Below, piece after piece: positions 15,225 through 24,517 of a stretch of DNA of 32,065 bases; within the stretch, counting starts at the first letter, position 1; each line of letters opens with the position of its first letter. The stretch is taken from contig JAHLWH010000258.1 of NCBI GenBank assembly GCA_019058015.1, forward strand, positions 66,191 through 98,255. The letters are read 5' to 3'. Below the pieces are notes generated by a model. That model had not been told where the DNA came from. It saw only the letters and a list, made by a program, of their open reading frames with translations, and did no database searches. Position numbers and translations under genes: made by a program. The stretch is from Promethearchaeota archaeon (lineage in GTDB: Archaea; Asgardarchaeota; Lokiarchaeia; Sigyniarchaeales; SOKP01).

Positions 15225-17510
15225 GTGGCTCATATTCCTATTACTAAAATTAGGGGTTCACAATTAATTCCTATAATTTTAATCATGATTCTTTTATTTA
15301 TTTCCGTTGCTTGTGCGAATATGTTAATACCAAGTTATGGTGTAATAAAAGAATATTTTAATATTGATGATTCACTTGTAGCAATTCCGGATGCTTTTTT
15401 TGTATTGGTTAGTGCATTTTTCGCATTACTTTGGGGATATTATACTGATAAAATAAATAGATCAAAAGTAATAATGGCTGGGGCTTTCGCTTGGACTATT
15501 GGAATGATTCTTACAGGAACGAGTGAATTTTATGAAGTATTAATTTTTTCTAGGATTTTAAGTGGTTTTGGTCTGGGATGTGTTTTACCAGTAGGATATT
15601 CGATCATATCAGACATAATCCCACCGGATGAGCGCTCTGGTTGGTTTGGAACCCTTGCGATCTTAAGTAGTGTTTCAAATGGTATTGGACAAGGACTTTC
15701 GTCATTTCTAGGTCCTCTAAATATATGGGGGTTTGGCTGGAAATTTCCCTTCATCCTTCTCTCAATAATAAGCATTATTGTGACTTTTATATTATTTTTT
15801 GTAGAATTTCCACATCGAGGTGCTAGCGAGGCAGAATTATTAGATTTGTCCCAATATGAATTAGAATATGTTTATAAAATATCCAAAAGTGAATTAACGC
15901 AAATCCTTCAAAAAAAAACAAATAAATACTTAATAATTCAAGGATTTTTTGCAATTATCCCGGGAACGATTATTGTATATTTTTTAATTTCTATGTTGTC
16001 CGAATCTTTTTTCAATGTATTGCCGGCATCTATACGTATTCAAACAGCAACAATTTTTGGTGGTTTAGTTGGACTTGGATATATTTTAGGTAATATGCTT
16101 CTTTCAGGATTGAGCGATACATTATTTAGAAGGAATCGTAAAAATCGTGTTAGATTAGCAATAATTTGTATGGTTGCAACAGTACCATTATGCTTAATAT
16201 CATTTTTCATGTTAAGTCCTTTAAATTCCGAATTTGTAGATTCTTTAAATATTCCCGATCCGATCCCAATCGAACAAACAGGACAATACATTTTTATAGT
16301 TGTTGGAGCAATATTTGCGAACTATCCTTCTTATATAATTTTCTTCATTTTTGCATTGATTGGTTCAACTTTTAGTGCAGGACCTATTGCAAATAGAACA
16401 GCTGTGATGGTTGATGTTAATTTACCTGAACATAAAGGTACTACTGCATCTCTATTTCGTCTCTCAGAACAAGTAGGTAAGGGGATGACGTTGCTTATTT
16501 CCTATACTCTAATTACATTATTGGGAAGTATTTTTAACATGATGATTATTGCAATATTATTTTGGATCCCAGGAGCAATTTGTTGGTCTCTCTCTCTCAA
16601 ATCTGTTATTAAGGACATGGATGAAAAATCTAAAATGTTATCAGAAAGAAAACAAACATCATTAATCGACTATATCTTTGAATTGGAAATTCAAATTGAT
16701 CGAGCATTACAGAAAGTACATGATTTGAAATTTTATTTTACTTCAAACAAAAAGAAATTTTTGTCGTTATTAAATGATGCAATAGAAATTTTTTCCTTTT
16801 GTGAGACCCGAGGTGAAAGCAGAAGTATTACCAATATTGAAAATAAGGCCCATATTCTCAAATTAAAAGCGATTCTACTCAAACAAGACTATAAGAAATT
16901 ACAAAAAGAATTATCAAAAGAAGATATCTCACAAGAGCGAAGAAAAAAGTTAGAGATAGATAAAAATCAATTAATGGTATCCCTTGATGAGTGGGAAATT
17001 AGTAGCCTAGGTAAACTTAAAACTCTATATGATGATGGTTATCTATGGATATATGAAGCTCGATTAAAAAGAAAATATGATCTTTTTAAAACATTACTAG
17101 ATGTAAAACGAGCAATTGCAATATATAATCGTGTGGAATTACTATTAAAAGAGCGTATTGAGGGTTATAACATTCAAGAGACAGAACTTTCTGAAGAAGA
17201 TAAAAAGTATCTTGAAACTATTGAGTTATTGCATGATAAGAGTCAAAAAGCTAAAGACGCTACAGAAAAATTAGAAAATAATCTCAATCAAATACTAAGT
17301 GAATTGAATAAATTAGGTATCAGTCAAAAAGAATTTAAGAAAATTTCTGCGATAACCGGTGAATATGAGGCGGATATTGAACAAATTATCTTAGATACAA
17401 TGCAGGCTCATAAAGGCAAACAAAAAATTGTTAAAAAACTTCTAAATAAAATTGGTTTAATATTTGATGAATACGATAATTTAAGGGAAGTAGATTATCA
17501 AATTTTTTAA
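15225..17510 (+). CDS. MFS transporter with a 300-residue helical C-terminal tail
   Basis: A major facilitator superfamily transporter. Residues 15-460 contain about 12 membrane helices. Motif A after helix 2 reads GYYTDKINRSKVI, and RILSGFGLGCVLPVGYSII and DERSGWFGTLAI are typical of helices 4-5 and the nearby loop. The closest pattern I recognise is the spinster-like group of MFS proteins; substrate unknown. Unusually, residues 462-761 form a long, charged, helical cytoplasmic extension with coiled-coil character (SQKAKDATEKLENNLNQILSE). MFS proteins are normally 400-500 aa. The frame starts at GTG 15225 (peptide MAHIPITKIRGS); no nearby ATG precedes the first helix. It converges with the helical 180-aa gene, 8 nt apart. 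Confidence 0.88.
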   Translation: MAHIPITKIRGSQLIPIILIMILLFISVACANMLIPSYGVIKEYFNIDDSLVAIPDAFFVLVSAFFALLWGYYTDKINRSKVIMAGAFAWTIGMILTGTSEFYEVLIFSRILSGFGLGCVLPVGYSIISDIIPPDERSGWFGTLAILSSVSNGIGQGLSSFLGPLNIWGFGWKFPFILLSIISIIVTFILFFVEFPHRGASEAELLDLSQYELEYVYKISKSELTQILQKKTNKYLIIQGFFAIIPGTIIVYFLISMLSESFFNVLPASIRIQTATIFGGLVGLGYILGNMLLSGLSDTLFRRNRKNRVRLAIICMVATVPLCLISFFMLSPLNSEFVDSLNIPDPIPIEQTGQYIFIVVGAIFANYPSYIIFFIFALIGSTFSAGPIANRTAVMVDVNLPEHKGTTASLFRLSEQVGKGMTLLISYTLITLLGSIFNMMIIAILFWIPGAICWSLSLKSVIKDMDEKSKMLSERKQTSLIDYIFELEIQIDRALQKVHDLKFYFTSNKKKFLSLLNDAIEIFSFCETRGESRSITNIENKAHILKLKAILLKQDYKKLQKELSKEDISQERRKKLEIDKNQLMVSLDEWEISSLGKLKTLYDDGYLWIYEARLKRKYDLFKTLLDVKRAIAIYNRVELLLKERIEGYNIQETELSEEDKKYLETIELLHDKSQKAKDATEKLENNLNQILSELNKLGISQKEFKKISAITGEYEADIEQIILDTMQAHKGKQKIVKKLLNKIGLIFDEYDNLREVDYQIF

Positions 17511-17518
17511 AAATGAAT

Positions 17519-18061
17519 TTAAATCTTTAAATCATGGAAAATTTTTTGTTCTAAATCCAGAATATCATCAATACTCTTGATTTCTTCAGAAGCTATTTTT
17601 GTAAGAAATTGTTTAAATTCTTTTTCTTTTTCTTTATCTTCAGGGAAAATAAAAGAGTTTCTGTAGTGTTCCCAGTCCAATATTGAAGTTAGAATTAAGA
17701 AAAGTAACTGAATATGACTATAGTTGATTATATCTTTAAATTTTTCTTTTGTTATTTTTCCAAGCACCAAATCATCATAGAAATTACTAAGATCATCATA
17801 GTAGTTGATTAAACGAGAGAGATTGTTGAGCTGCTCTTTAAGAGCGGCCCTAGTGACTGGGTTTTCTTTATCTTTATAGAGAAGATCATAATATTCAAAT
17901 ATAAAATCTTTCAAATCCTGAAGTTTTCCTTGAAAGCGTCTAGTTTTCATAATCCTCTCAAACATTGGATTTTCTTTGTCCCTATGAAATTCTAATTCAA
18001 ACTTTACATGCGATAAAATTTCTAGATATATATCCTTCAAATTTGTGCCAATTCTGGACAT
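17519..18061 (-). CDS. Hypothetical helical protein (180 aa)
   Basis: No family recognised. Nearly all helical and charged, without Cys clusters or membrane segments. It contains two related stretches, HRDKENPMFERIMKTRRFQG and YKDKENPVTRAALKEQLNNL, suggesting a short internal repeat around KENP. Tyr/Asp-rich helices follow (INYYDDLSNFYDDLVLG). It is convergent with the MFS-tail gene (8 nt gap), so not co-transcribed with it. Its general look resembles the helical MFS tail, but I see no clear homology. Confidence 0.7.
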   Translation of the reverse strand: MSRIGTNLKDIYLEILSHVKFELEFHRDKENPMFERIMKTRRFQGKLQDLKDFIFEYYDLLYKDKENPVTRAALKEQLNNLSRLINYYDDLSNFYDDLVLGKITKEKFKDIINYSHIQLLFLILTSILDWEHYRNSFIFPEDKEKEKEFKQFLTKIASEEIKSIDDILDLEQKIFHDLKI

Positions 18062-18154
18062 GAATTCATCCCAAGGAATTATTTAATTAGTTCAAGCTGT
18101 ATTAATTATAATAAAAATTTGAATCTATAAATTTGTAATTATTTAATAATCATA

Positions 18155-19063
18155 TTATTTTTTATCTTTAATTAATTTTTTATACGATAATCCTAATAGA
18201 TGAATTTTTAGTATATTTATTGGTGTAAGGAAAAAATGTCCAAAACTTCTTCTATTTGGTTGATGTCTTAAATATAAAAATCTCTTGAAAAAAGAGATTA
18301 ACCTTTTATTTTGATTACTCAGTTTTAAAAAACGTTTGACTATTTTATTAAGCTCACAAGTATCATTAAATAAATAAAAATTTGTTGCTTTTATGGACCA
18401 TTTTATTGCTTCTAACTCATATTTTAAATTATTTTTATAAAATAAACCAAATCCAATCGAAAAAATTGAAATAATTAAATTTAAAAGAATACTTTTAATC
18501 ATTCCAAATGAAGTAATGGTAATTTCGTTGTCAATGTATCGTAAATCTTCTCCCAAAAGAATAATTGAGGAACTAATCATACTTTTTATCACTATATTTC
18601 TCGGAGCGAATATATAAGCAAAAATTCTATTCACTCGAAAGATTTTTGCAAATTTTTTCGATAACCAGTATGATTTTCTTGTTATAAAATGAGATACATA
18701 CATTCCAGTAGACTTCTCAATAATTTTGAGTAGAGAATCCAAAAAATTATTTGGTTTAATATTTAACTCGTGTTTAATCTCTAATTCGAAGAAATATTTT
18801 TCTAATGAATTAATTTCGGCATCTGAAATATCGTCAGATAAGATTACCAGTATATCACAGTCTGATATCTTAGATGTATCATTCAAATAAGTATTACTTC
18901 CAAATAAGACAATTGAAATTATTTTATCTGAACCAACTTTTTTTTTAAGAAATCTGATTAAATCATCTATGTACCCTATTACTTTTTGATTGGATACACC
19001 GGATATTTTTTCTATAGATTTAAGTGAAAACTTTTGTCTTTTTTTTGTTGTAGATTTGACCAA
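18155..19063 (-). CDS. Nucleotidyltransferase-fold protein
   Basis: The N-terminal half matches the minimal nucleotidyltransferase fold: SIVLFGSNTYLNDTSKISDCD, with Gly55-Ser56 and the metal-binding pair Asp68 and Asp70 (GS-x11-DxD), followed by ILVILSDD. A third carboxylate could lie in the strand with ELEIKHELN. The basic N-terminus (KSTTKKRQK) and a basic helical C-terminus with hydrophobic stretches (MIKSILLNLIISIFSIGFGLFY) suggest membrane or nucleic-acid contact. The substrate could be RNA, protein (AMPylation) or an antibiotic-like molecule; nothing in context decides. No HEPN or toxin-antitoxin partner is adjacent. Length 302 aa. Confidence 0.7.
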   Translation of the reverse strand: MVKSTTKKRQKFSLKSIEKISGVSNQKVIGYIDDLIRFLKKKVGSDKIISIVLFGSNTYLNDTSKISDCDILVILSDDISDAEINSLEKYFFELEIKHELNIKPNNFLDSLLKIIEKSTGMYVSHFITRKSYWLSKKFAKIFRVNRIFAYIFAPRNIVIKSMISSSIILLGEDLRYIDNEITITSFGMIKSILLNLIISIFSIGFGLFYKNNLKYELEAIKWSIKATNFYLFNDTCELNKIVKRFLKLSNQNKRLISFFKRFLYLRHQPNRRSFGHFFLTPINILKIHLLGLSYKKLIKDKK

Positions 19064-19119
19064 TATCTTTCCTTTTAAGTTTTATAATTGACTGTTATAA
19101 ATTAAATGATTAAAAAAAA

Positions 19120-21138
19120 TTAGATCTTGTTTGCGACGCGATAACCTCGATGTATTGCCTCTAAAATCGTTGCAGGTTCTTTGCAATCTCCGATTAGGAA
19201 TAATTTTTTATATTTTCCAGATTTTTTAAGTTGATTAAATAATTCATCATTTGGTTTTACACCAGTTGCAAGTAAAAATGTATCAACACCATCAATTTCT
19301 AAATCTTCTTGACCTGCTAGCGAATAAAATATTTTGTCTTTTTCAATTTTGGTAATATTTGCATTTGTAATTATTTTAACTCCCAATTTATCGCATTTTC
19401 CTAAAAATGTCCATTTAGTTGTTTTGCCTACACCACTTCCAACTCGTGGTAACATTTCTAAAACTGTTACCTTTTTATTTCCTTTATAGAGCATTTCCAA
19501 AGCAACCTCTGGTTCTAAACAGTTATAAAATGTTAGAAATTCAAGTGCATCACCTTTCATAGAGCCATATTTTGCCACATAAATTGCAACTTCAATACCT
19601 GTCGCACCCCCTCCAATGATTACAACATTTTTTCCCAAAGGTGCCTTTCCTTCTAAAATATCAGTAGCAAAAAAAACATTTTCATTATCAATTCCAGGAA
19701 TATTTGGAATGATTGGTCTTGCACCTGTTGCAAATATAATAACATCAGGATTAACTTCTTCAATTATTTTCTCTGTAACATCAATATTTAAATGCAGATT
19801 TATTCCATGTTTCTCAATTTGATATTCATAATAATCAATCATTTTCTTAAATGATTGTCTTCCAGGAGGGATATAAACTGAATAAATTAACCCACCAATT
19901 TTTTCTTCCTTTTCAAATAATTCTACAATATGCCCTCTAATTCTTGCAATTCTTGCTGCTTCTAGACCTGCGGGTCCAGCTCCTATTATCATTATTTTTT
20001 TAGTTTCTTCTATCTTTTTGAGCGCATTTTTCTTCTCATTTCCCGCTTGAGCATTTCTAAGACATTGAATTGGTTTTGCGATAAATACATTATCAAAACA
20101 ACCTTGATTGCATGCAACGCAATGTCGAATATCTCGTAGTTCACCTTTTAATGCTTTATTTGGTAGATATGGATCTGTTATTAATGCTCTTCCAAAACAA
20201 ATGCAATCTGCTTTATCGGCCATCAAAATTTCTTCGGCTAATACTGGATTATTAATCCTATTAGAAGCAAAAATTGGGATTGATACTGCATTTTTAATAT
20301 TTTCAGCAAGATAAGAATATGCACCGGGAGGAACATCAGCGGTAATCTGCGGAATAAGCGTTTCATGCCATCCTCCTGTAACATTAATAAAATCTAATCT
20401 TGCTTTTTCATAAGCTTTTGCAATTTGTGGTTTGATTTTATAGGTGAGACTACCTGGTACAAAATCATCACCAGATTCCCGAAAACCAAACGTAAAGTTA
20501 CCTACTTTCCCACGTACTGTTTCAATTAACTCTAATGGAAAATTTAAACGACTCTCAAGTTCTCCTCCATATTTATCAGTCCTTTTATTAACCAACGGAG
20601 ATAAAAATTGTCCCACAAGATAACCCGCAGATGCGCAAACTTCTACACAATCAAAACCACTATCTTTCGCTCTAACCGCTGCTGCAGCAAAAGCTTCCTG
20701 AGCTTCTTTAATGTCCTCATGATTCATTTCTCTTGGCGTAGTTTTAGAAAATTTTGAATAAGTAGGTGATGCAGAAATAGGTGTATCATTAATCACAAAA
20801 GGCATTGAATACCTCCCAGAATGATATAATTGAGCTCCAACCCTAACTGTACTTTCAGATTCATGGATTTTACTAACAAGATCCGTCAAACCGGGAACAT
20901 ATTTATCATCATCTATTCCAATCATACTTGGTAATCCCATTCCCAATCTATGAACGTGACAACCACCTACTATTAAAAGTCCAGCACCTCCTATTGCCCT
21001 TTCAATATAAAAATTAATCATTCGATCAGTTATAAAACTTTCTTTAGCATACCCCAAATGCATCGCGGGCATTACAATTCTATTTTTTAATTCAATTTGC
21101 CCGATTTTTATCGGATTAAACAACTTAAAAAATTTCAC
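19120..21138 (-). CDS. 2,4-dienoyl-CoA reductase-like NADH:flavin oxidoreductase
   Basis: A three-domain FadH-type enzyme, 672 aa as in E. coli FadH. Residues 1-330 are an old-yellow-enzyme TIM barrel binding FMN, with the FadH catalytic pair conserved (Tyr173 in SAGYLVGQF, His258 in TGGWHE). Then comes a 4Fe-4S site: Cys340, Cys343, Cys347 and Cys359 (HCVACNQGC and QCLRNA). The FAD domain follows with IIGAGPAGLEAARI (Gly386 region), and the NAD(P)H domain with VVIIGGGATGIEVA (509-514). The likely role is reducing 2,4-dienoyl-CoA or related enoates. It fits the acyl-CoA theme of the two thiolases, but is not in an operon with them. Other family members (e.g. trimethylamine dehydrogenase) share this layout, so the substrate is not certain. 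Confidence 0.9.
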   Translation of the reverse strand: MKFFKLFNPIKIGQIELKNRIVMPAMHLGYAKESFITDRMINFYIERAIGGAGLLIVGGCHVHRLGMGLPSMIGIDDDKYVPGLTDLVSKIHESESTVRVGAQLYHSGRYSMPFVINDTPISASPTYSKFSKTTPREMNHEDIKEAQEAFAAAAVRAKDSGFDCVEVCASAGYLVGQFLSPLVNKRTDKYGGELESRLNFPLELIETVRGKVGNFTFGFRESGDDFVPGSLTYKIKPQIAKAYEKARLDFINVTGGWHETLIPQITADVPPGAYSYLAENIKNAVSIPIFASNRINNPVLAEEILMADKADCICFGRALITDPYLPNKALKGELRDIRHCVACNQGCFDNVFIAKPIQCLRNAQAGNEKKNALKKIEETKKIMIIGAGPAGLEAARIARIRGHIVELFEKEEKIGGLIYSVYIPPGRQSFKKMIDYYEYQIEKHGINLHLNIDVTEKIIEEVNPDVIIFATGARPIIPNIPGIDNENVFFATDILEGKAPLGKNVVIIGGGATGIEVAIYVAKYGSMKGDALEFLTFYNCLEPEVALEMLYKGNKKVTVLEMLPRVGSGVGKTTKWTFLGKCDKLGVKIITNANITKIEKDKIFYSLAGQEDLEIDGVDTFLLATGVKPNDELFNQLKKSGKYKKLFLIGDCKEPATILEAIHRGYRVANKI

Positions 21139-21269
21139 ATCTAATACATCTCTTTTTAATTTGAATCCTATTTGATTAATTAATTTAGAAGTATTAAAGG
21201 AAAATTAAAAATGTAATTAATTATATTTTTCGCCCAATTATGAAATTTATCTAAATATAGTCTGGTCTC

Positions 21270-21791
21270 TTACTCAATCGAATTTCTCTTTCTTGAGGTT
21301 CTCCAAGCTTGAAATAATATAATTAAATAAACAGGAACTGCACCACTAAAGCACCATACACATATCATAGTTTCCATTAGTCCAGGTGCTCCAGAACTTC
21401 GAAAAAAGGGATTTATATCCAAAGGGAATAAAGGTTGAATATCAGTATAAATTGGGGCGTCAAGTAGAATGTGGATATAAACACCAGCTAAAGCAGCTAC
21501 CAAGATTCTTTTAAACGATATTTCTTGTTCTAATTTAAAAAATGACAATAAAGGAGAAATAGGTTTTCTAATTTTACTCATAACTGCTGCTAGAAGAAAA
21601 GCAATAATGGTCCCTCCTAAAAAAGAATGAAAAAAACCGTGTAAAGGATAATCTAAACCAAATAGTATAACAATAATTGGTTCCACATCAACAATTACGC
21701 TTGCTATCAAAAATGTAGGAAAATCAATGAAATAAAACAGTATTAATCCTATTAGAAGCCCAGGACCTAAATGAAAAGGTGTTAATGGCAT
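21270..21791 (-). CDS. YdjM/DUF457-like integral membrane protein
   Basis: A 173-aa polytopic membrane protein with about five hydrophobic segments. It resembles the YdjM-type putative metal-dependent membrane hydrolases: an N-terminal TPFHLGPGLLIG with a conserved His, a central VDVEPI, the HGFFHSFLGG motif (two His), and a later GVYIHILLDAPIY followed by PLFPLD. The conserved His and Asp residues face one membrane side in this family and may bind a metal; the true reaction is unknown. A cytoplasmic basic tail ends the protein. Single gene, with an ATG start in a good context (MPLTPFH). Confidence 0.72.
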   Translation of the reverse strand: MPLTPFHLGPGLLIGLILFYFIDFPTFLIASVIVDVEPIIVILFGLDYPLHGFFHSFLGGTIIAFLLAAVMSKIRKPISPLLSFFKLEQEISFKRILVAALAGVYIHILLDAPIYTDIQPLFPLDINPFFRSSGAPGLMETMICVWCFSGAVPVYLIILFQAWRTSRKRNSIE

Positions 21792-21867
21792 ACAATAATA
21801 AATATACTTATTTCTTTTTTTAATTCTTCGATTAAAAATTAGAAAGTTGTTAATATATCTATTATTT

Positions 21868-22329
21868 TCATAAATAACGTTCTTTTAATTTAGTGCCACA
21901 AGATTTGCATATTCTAGCTCTCCAATGTTGTAATGTTTGACATGTTGGACAAGTGTTTAAATCAATCGTTTTAGATATCCATTGCGCTTTACCAAATTCT
22001 TTTTGATAATTCACATCCCATTTAACTTTTTTAATAAATTCTTTAAATGGAAAGCGTTCTATTAAATCACAAGGAAATTCTTCACATTCTGCACAACTCT
22101 GGATATCCTTATTTTGTACACATTCTTTAATTTTACACACTTTACAAAAAAAAAAAACTAAATCGGAATTACAACCTTCACAAATTATTTTTTCTGGTTT
22201 TATCCCAATACTCTTTGCTAATTTTTGTTTTAACTTATCATCATTGTTTTTATAAGCAATTAAATATGGACATACTCCACAATACACACCGCAAGGTGCT
22301 AATAATTTCGAATTATTCATATAGATCAT
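21868..22329 (-). CDS. DUF3795-type cysteine-rich protein
   Basis: 153 aa with many Cys. The N-terminus LLAPCGVYCGVCPYLIAYKNND and the later CEGCNSD, CKVCKIKECV, SCAECEEFPC and ERFPFKEF match the DUF3795 pattern, a family thought to bind zinc or an Fe-S cluster. The C-terminus adds a separate zinc-ribbon-like pair set: TCPTCQTLQHWRARICKSCG. It is probably a soluble metal-binding protein. The start is an ATG three codons into the frame before NNSKLLAP. It ends on the same strand just downstream of the PAC2 gene (34 nt), so they may share a transcript. Confidence 0.82.
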   Translation of the reverse strand: MIYMNNSKLLAPCGVYCGVCPYLIAYKNNDDKLKQKLAKSIGIKPEKIICEGCNSDLVFFFCKVCKIKECVQNKDIQSCAECEEFPCDLIERFPFKEFIKKVKWDVNYQKEFGKAQWISKTIDLNTCPTCQTLQHWRARICKSCGTKLKERYL

Positions 22330-22363
22330 CTAAAAACTACTTTTACTTCTACTTTAAAGTACA

Positions 22364-23143
22364 TTAACGAAAATATGAATCGTCGCCGGCTTTTTTTTTC
22401 CCAAAATCACTTACAACTCTAGACTTTAATGAAGAAATCAGTTTCTCAAGATCTACAACTTGTTTATCTAACTCTTCATAGGTCACATCTGAAAGAGAAA
22501 AATATTCTTTAATAGTTAAAACCAGAGCTCTTGAAGCTTTTGGATCGGCATTTAACATAGGAACTGGTACGGTTTCGGCTAGCAAACAAATTCCAGGTGC
22601 ATATCCTTTAACACCAGCATACGCAGGTAATATTCCATTAGCTCCTGCGATGATCCCTCCTTCCATTAATTTTGTGTTTTCTAATTTTAAAAAACCCTTA
22701 ACAATATTTGGATCTGTTCCAGATATGTGAACATTTACAATTTCTGGTATTATTTCAGGAACTAACGCTCCAGTACTAAGATACATTTGCATACTATCAT
22801 TAGTAATGTTTTTCATTAATTCACATAAATTTTTGCTAAACTCATAGATGCCATCAGCAGTTTGAGGCTGAAAATCTGCCGTTAAAAAGAAAAAATCATG
22901 TTCCTCACCAGATTTATAATGAATATTTGCAGTTGGTAATTTCATATTGCCCTTTTCGACAATCGATTTTGGAGGAAAATCGTTATATTCGATTTTTATA
23001 TAGGATTTCGCGTTTATTGACGCTATTATAGTTGTAATTGCAACTTTTCCAACTAAAGCAATTCCTGGCCATCCAATTAACATTATTGGATTTTTAATAT
23101 CACTTTTTGGAATTTCAAACTTATATTCTGTATTGAAAATCAT
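22364..23143 (-). CDS. PAC2-family protein (proteasome assembly chaperone-like)
   Basis: A PAC2-family protein of the archaeal PbaB-like type, related to eukaryotic proteasome assembly chaperone PAC2. Motifs: NPIMLIGWPGIALVGKVA near the N-terminus, IEYNDFPPKSIVEKG, and the signature GGIIAGANGILPAYAGVKG, then ICLLAETVPVPMLNADPKASRALV. A C-terminal helical region (TYEELDKQVVDLEKLISSL) follows. Length 259 aa is usual. PAC2-like proteins may help assemble the 20S proteasome or other oligomers; no proteasome gene is next to it. A TATA-like element 30-40 nt upstream supports the ATG start at 23143. The DUF3795 gene follows downstream. Confidence 0.92.
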   Translation of the reverse strand: MIFNTEYKFEIPKSDIKNPIMLIGWPGIALVGKVAITTIIASINAKSYIKIEYNDFPPKSIVEKGNMKLPTANIHYKSGEEHDFFFLTADFQPQTADGIYEFSKNLCELMKNITNDSMQMYLSTGALVPEIIPEIVNVHISGTDPNIVKGFLKLENTKLMEGGIIAGANGILPAYAGVKGYAPGICLLAETVPVPMLNADPKASRALVLTIKEYFSLSDVTYEELDKQVVDLEKLISSLKSRVVSDFGKKKAGDDSYFR

Positions 23144-23173
23144 TTAAATCTCTGACTTCAAACCAAATGGGTT

Positions 23174-23186
23174 CTTATATTTAAAA
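23174..23186 (-). promoter_or_regulatory. Likely TATA box of the PAC2 gene
   Basis: On the minus strand the sequence reads TTTTAAATATAAG, centred about 37 nt before the ATG at 23143. This predicts a short leader of about 10 nt. Confidence 0.45.
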
Positions 23187-23304
23187 ATATAAAAGTGGAA
23201 ATTTAAATAACTATATATTTTAAAACATTTATGTTTTTTGAAAAAAACCCTAAAATTGAGCATTTTTCTAAAATTTTTAAATTAATATCGCTATTTTTTT
23301 CTTA

Positions 23305-24408
23305 TTACATGCCAGTTTTAGGAATCTTCTCGCCACAACTAGGGCAAAATCTGAAATTGAAATGTCTCTCCATTGAAAATCCACAATAGGGGCAAAAGAT
23401 AGGTGATTCTGAGTCTGTTATTTCTGGTTGAATTTGAGGTTTAGGAACAGGTTGTCTTGGAATTTCATAGGGAGTAGAACTAGGTAAAGGAATTTGTTGT
23501 TGTGGTGTTCTTTGGTAATATTGCAATCTTGAATCTCTGCTATACATTTGCTTTTTGCAATAAACTAACAGAGTAATTAGTAAGCATGATAAAAGTGGAG
23601 ATAAAAGCATATTTGTAATATTGTAGATTAAAGTATAAATAATAACCATCAAATAATTTCTTGTTGCCGGGTGAAACGCAGCATTATATTCTGTGGCAGG
23701 TATTATTAAATCAAGAATTAAAGTATAAATAAGTGAAACAATGTATGTTATTATTAAATTTAAAATAAGTAGACCGAAAATTCTCAAGAAATTCTTTTTT
23801 GAATAACGACGACTCGCTTTAATACACATTAGTTTTTCTTCTGACTCTATTGAATTCATTACTGGAGAGAAAATGAAAAAAATGTATATTATTAAGGCAG
23901 GGATAAATAAAAGTAAGAGACCTAAGGATATTAATAAAGCAAACAATAGAGGAATTAGTAATATTTCGATTTTCATAGATCTTTTAAATTCTTCTGCAGA
24001 ATTGACCTCTTGTTTTAGATATATTTTATATAAATATCCCCCAACAATACCAAAGGCTAGAAATTGAGAGAAATTTGAAAAGAATAATTCTGCGCTTAAA
24101 AGTAGAAAACTGAAACCTAAAATGGGTAACATAGAATTTATTATTTCTTGTAATTCTTCAATGCTTGCTGTTTCATAATCTATATTTTCAAGCATTTGAT
24201 TTAATTGTAAATTTAATTCCGTTAATTGCCAGTTTGGATCTATCATAACTAGGTTTGAAATAATCTGAAATATGATTGAAATTAAGACAAAAATAGGTAA
24301 AATCTTAAAATAAGTCTTCTTAAAAAGTGAAAATCCATCAGTTATTGAATCAGAATAAGATTTATTAAAATATTCTTGAGGTATATCAATTTTTTTTTCC
24401 ATATTCAC
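23305..24408 (-). CDS. Zinc-ribbon integral membrane protein
   Basis: A 367-aa membrane protein with about six hydrophobic segments (ILPIFVLISIIFQIISNLVM, LFFSNFSQFLAFGIVGGYLY, ILLIPLLFALLISLGLLLLF, ALIIYIFFIFSPVM, FGLLILNLIITYIVSLIYTL, LMVIIYTLIYNITNMLLS). After a Pro/Gln-rich linker comes a C-terminal zinc ribbon (FCPYCGFSMERHFNFRFCPSCGEK). The layout resembles the DUF975 or glycerophosphodiester-phosphodiesterase membrane-domain group, where six-helix membrane domains sit beside a terminal ribbon. Function unknown. Start: the ATG before EKKIDIPQEYF (a GTG/ATG pair offers MNMEKK). Confidence 0.75.
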   Translation of the reverse strand: MNMEKKIDIPQEYFNKSYSDSITDGFSLFKKTYFKILPIFVLISIIFQIISNLVMIDPNWQLTELNLQLNQMLENIDYETASIEELQEIINSMLPILGFSFLLLSAELFFSNFSQFLAFGIVGGYLYKIYLKQEVNSAEEFKRSMKIEILLIPLLFALLISLGLLLLFIPALIIYIFFIFSPVMNSIESEEKLMCIKASRRYSKKNFLRIFGLLILNLIITYIVSLIYTLILDLIIPATEYNAAFHPATRNYLMVIIYTLIYNITNMLLSPLLSCLLITLLVYCKKQMYSRDSRLQYYQRTPQQQIPLPSSTPYEIPRQPVPKPQIQPEITDSESPIFCPYCGFSMERHFNFRFCPSCGEKIPKTGM

Positions 24409-24517
24409 AATAAACTTTGTAGTTATTTATATTTTAAGAATATCAATTTCTATTGAATAATCTCTTGGATTACTTTTACCCAATGACTTAAAATTGAATA
24501 AAAATAAAAGAGAAATT

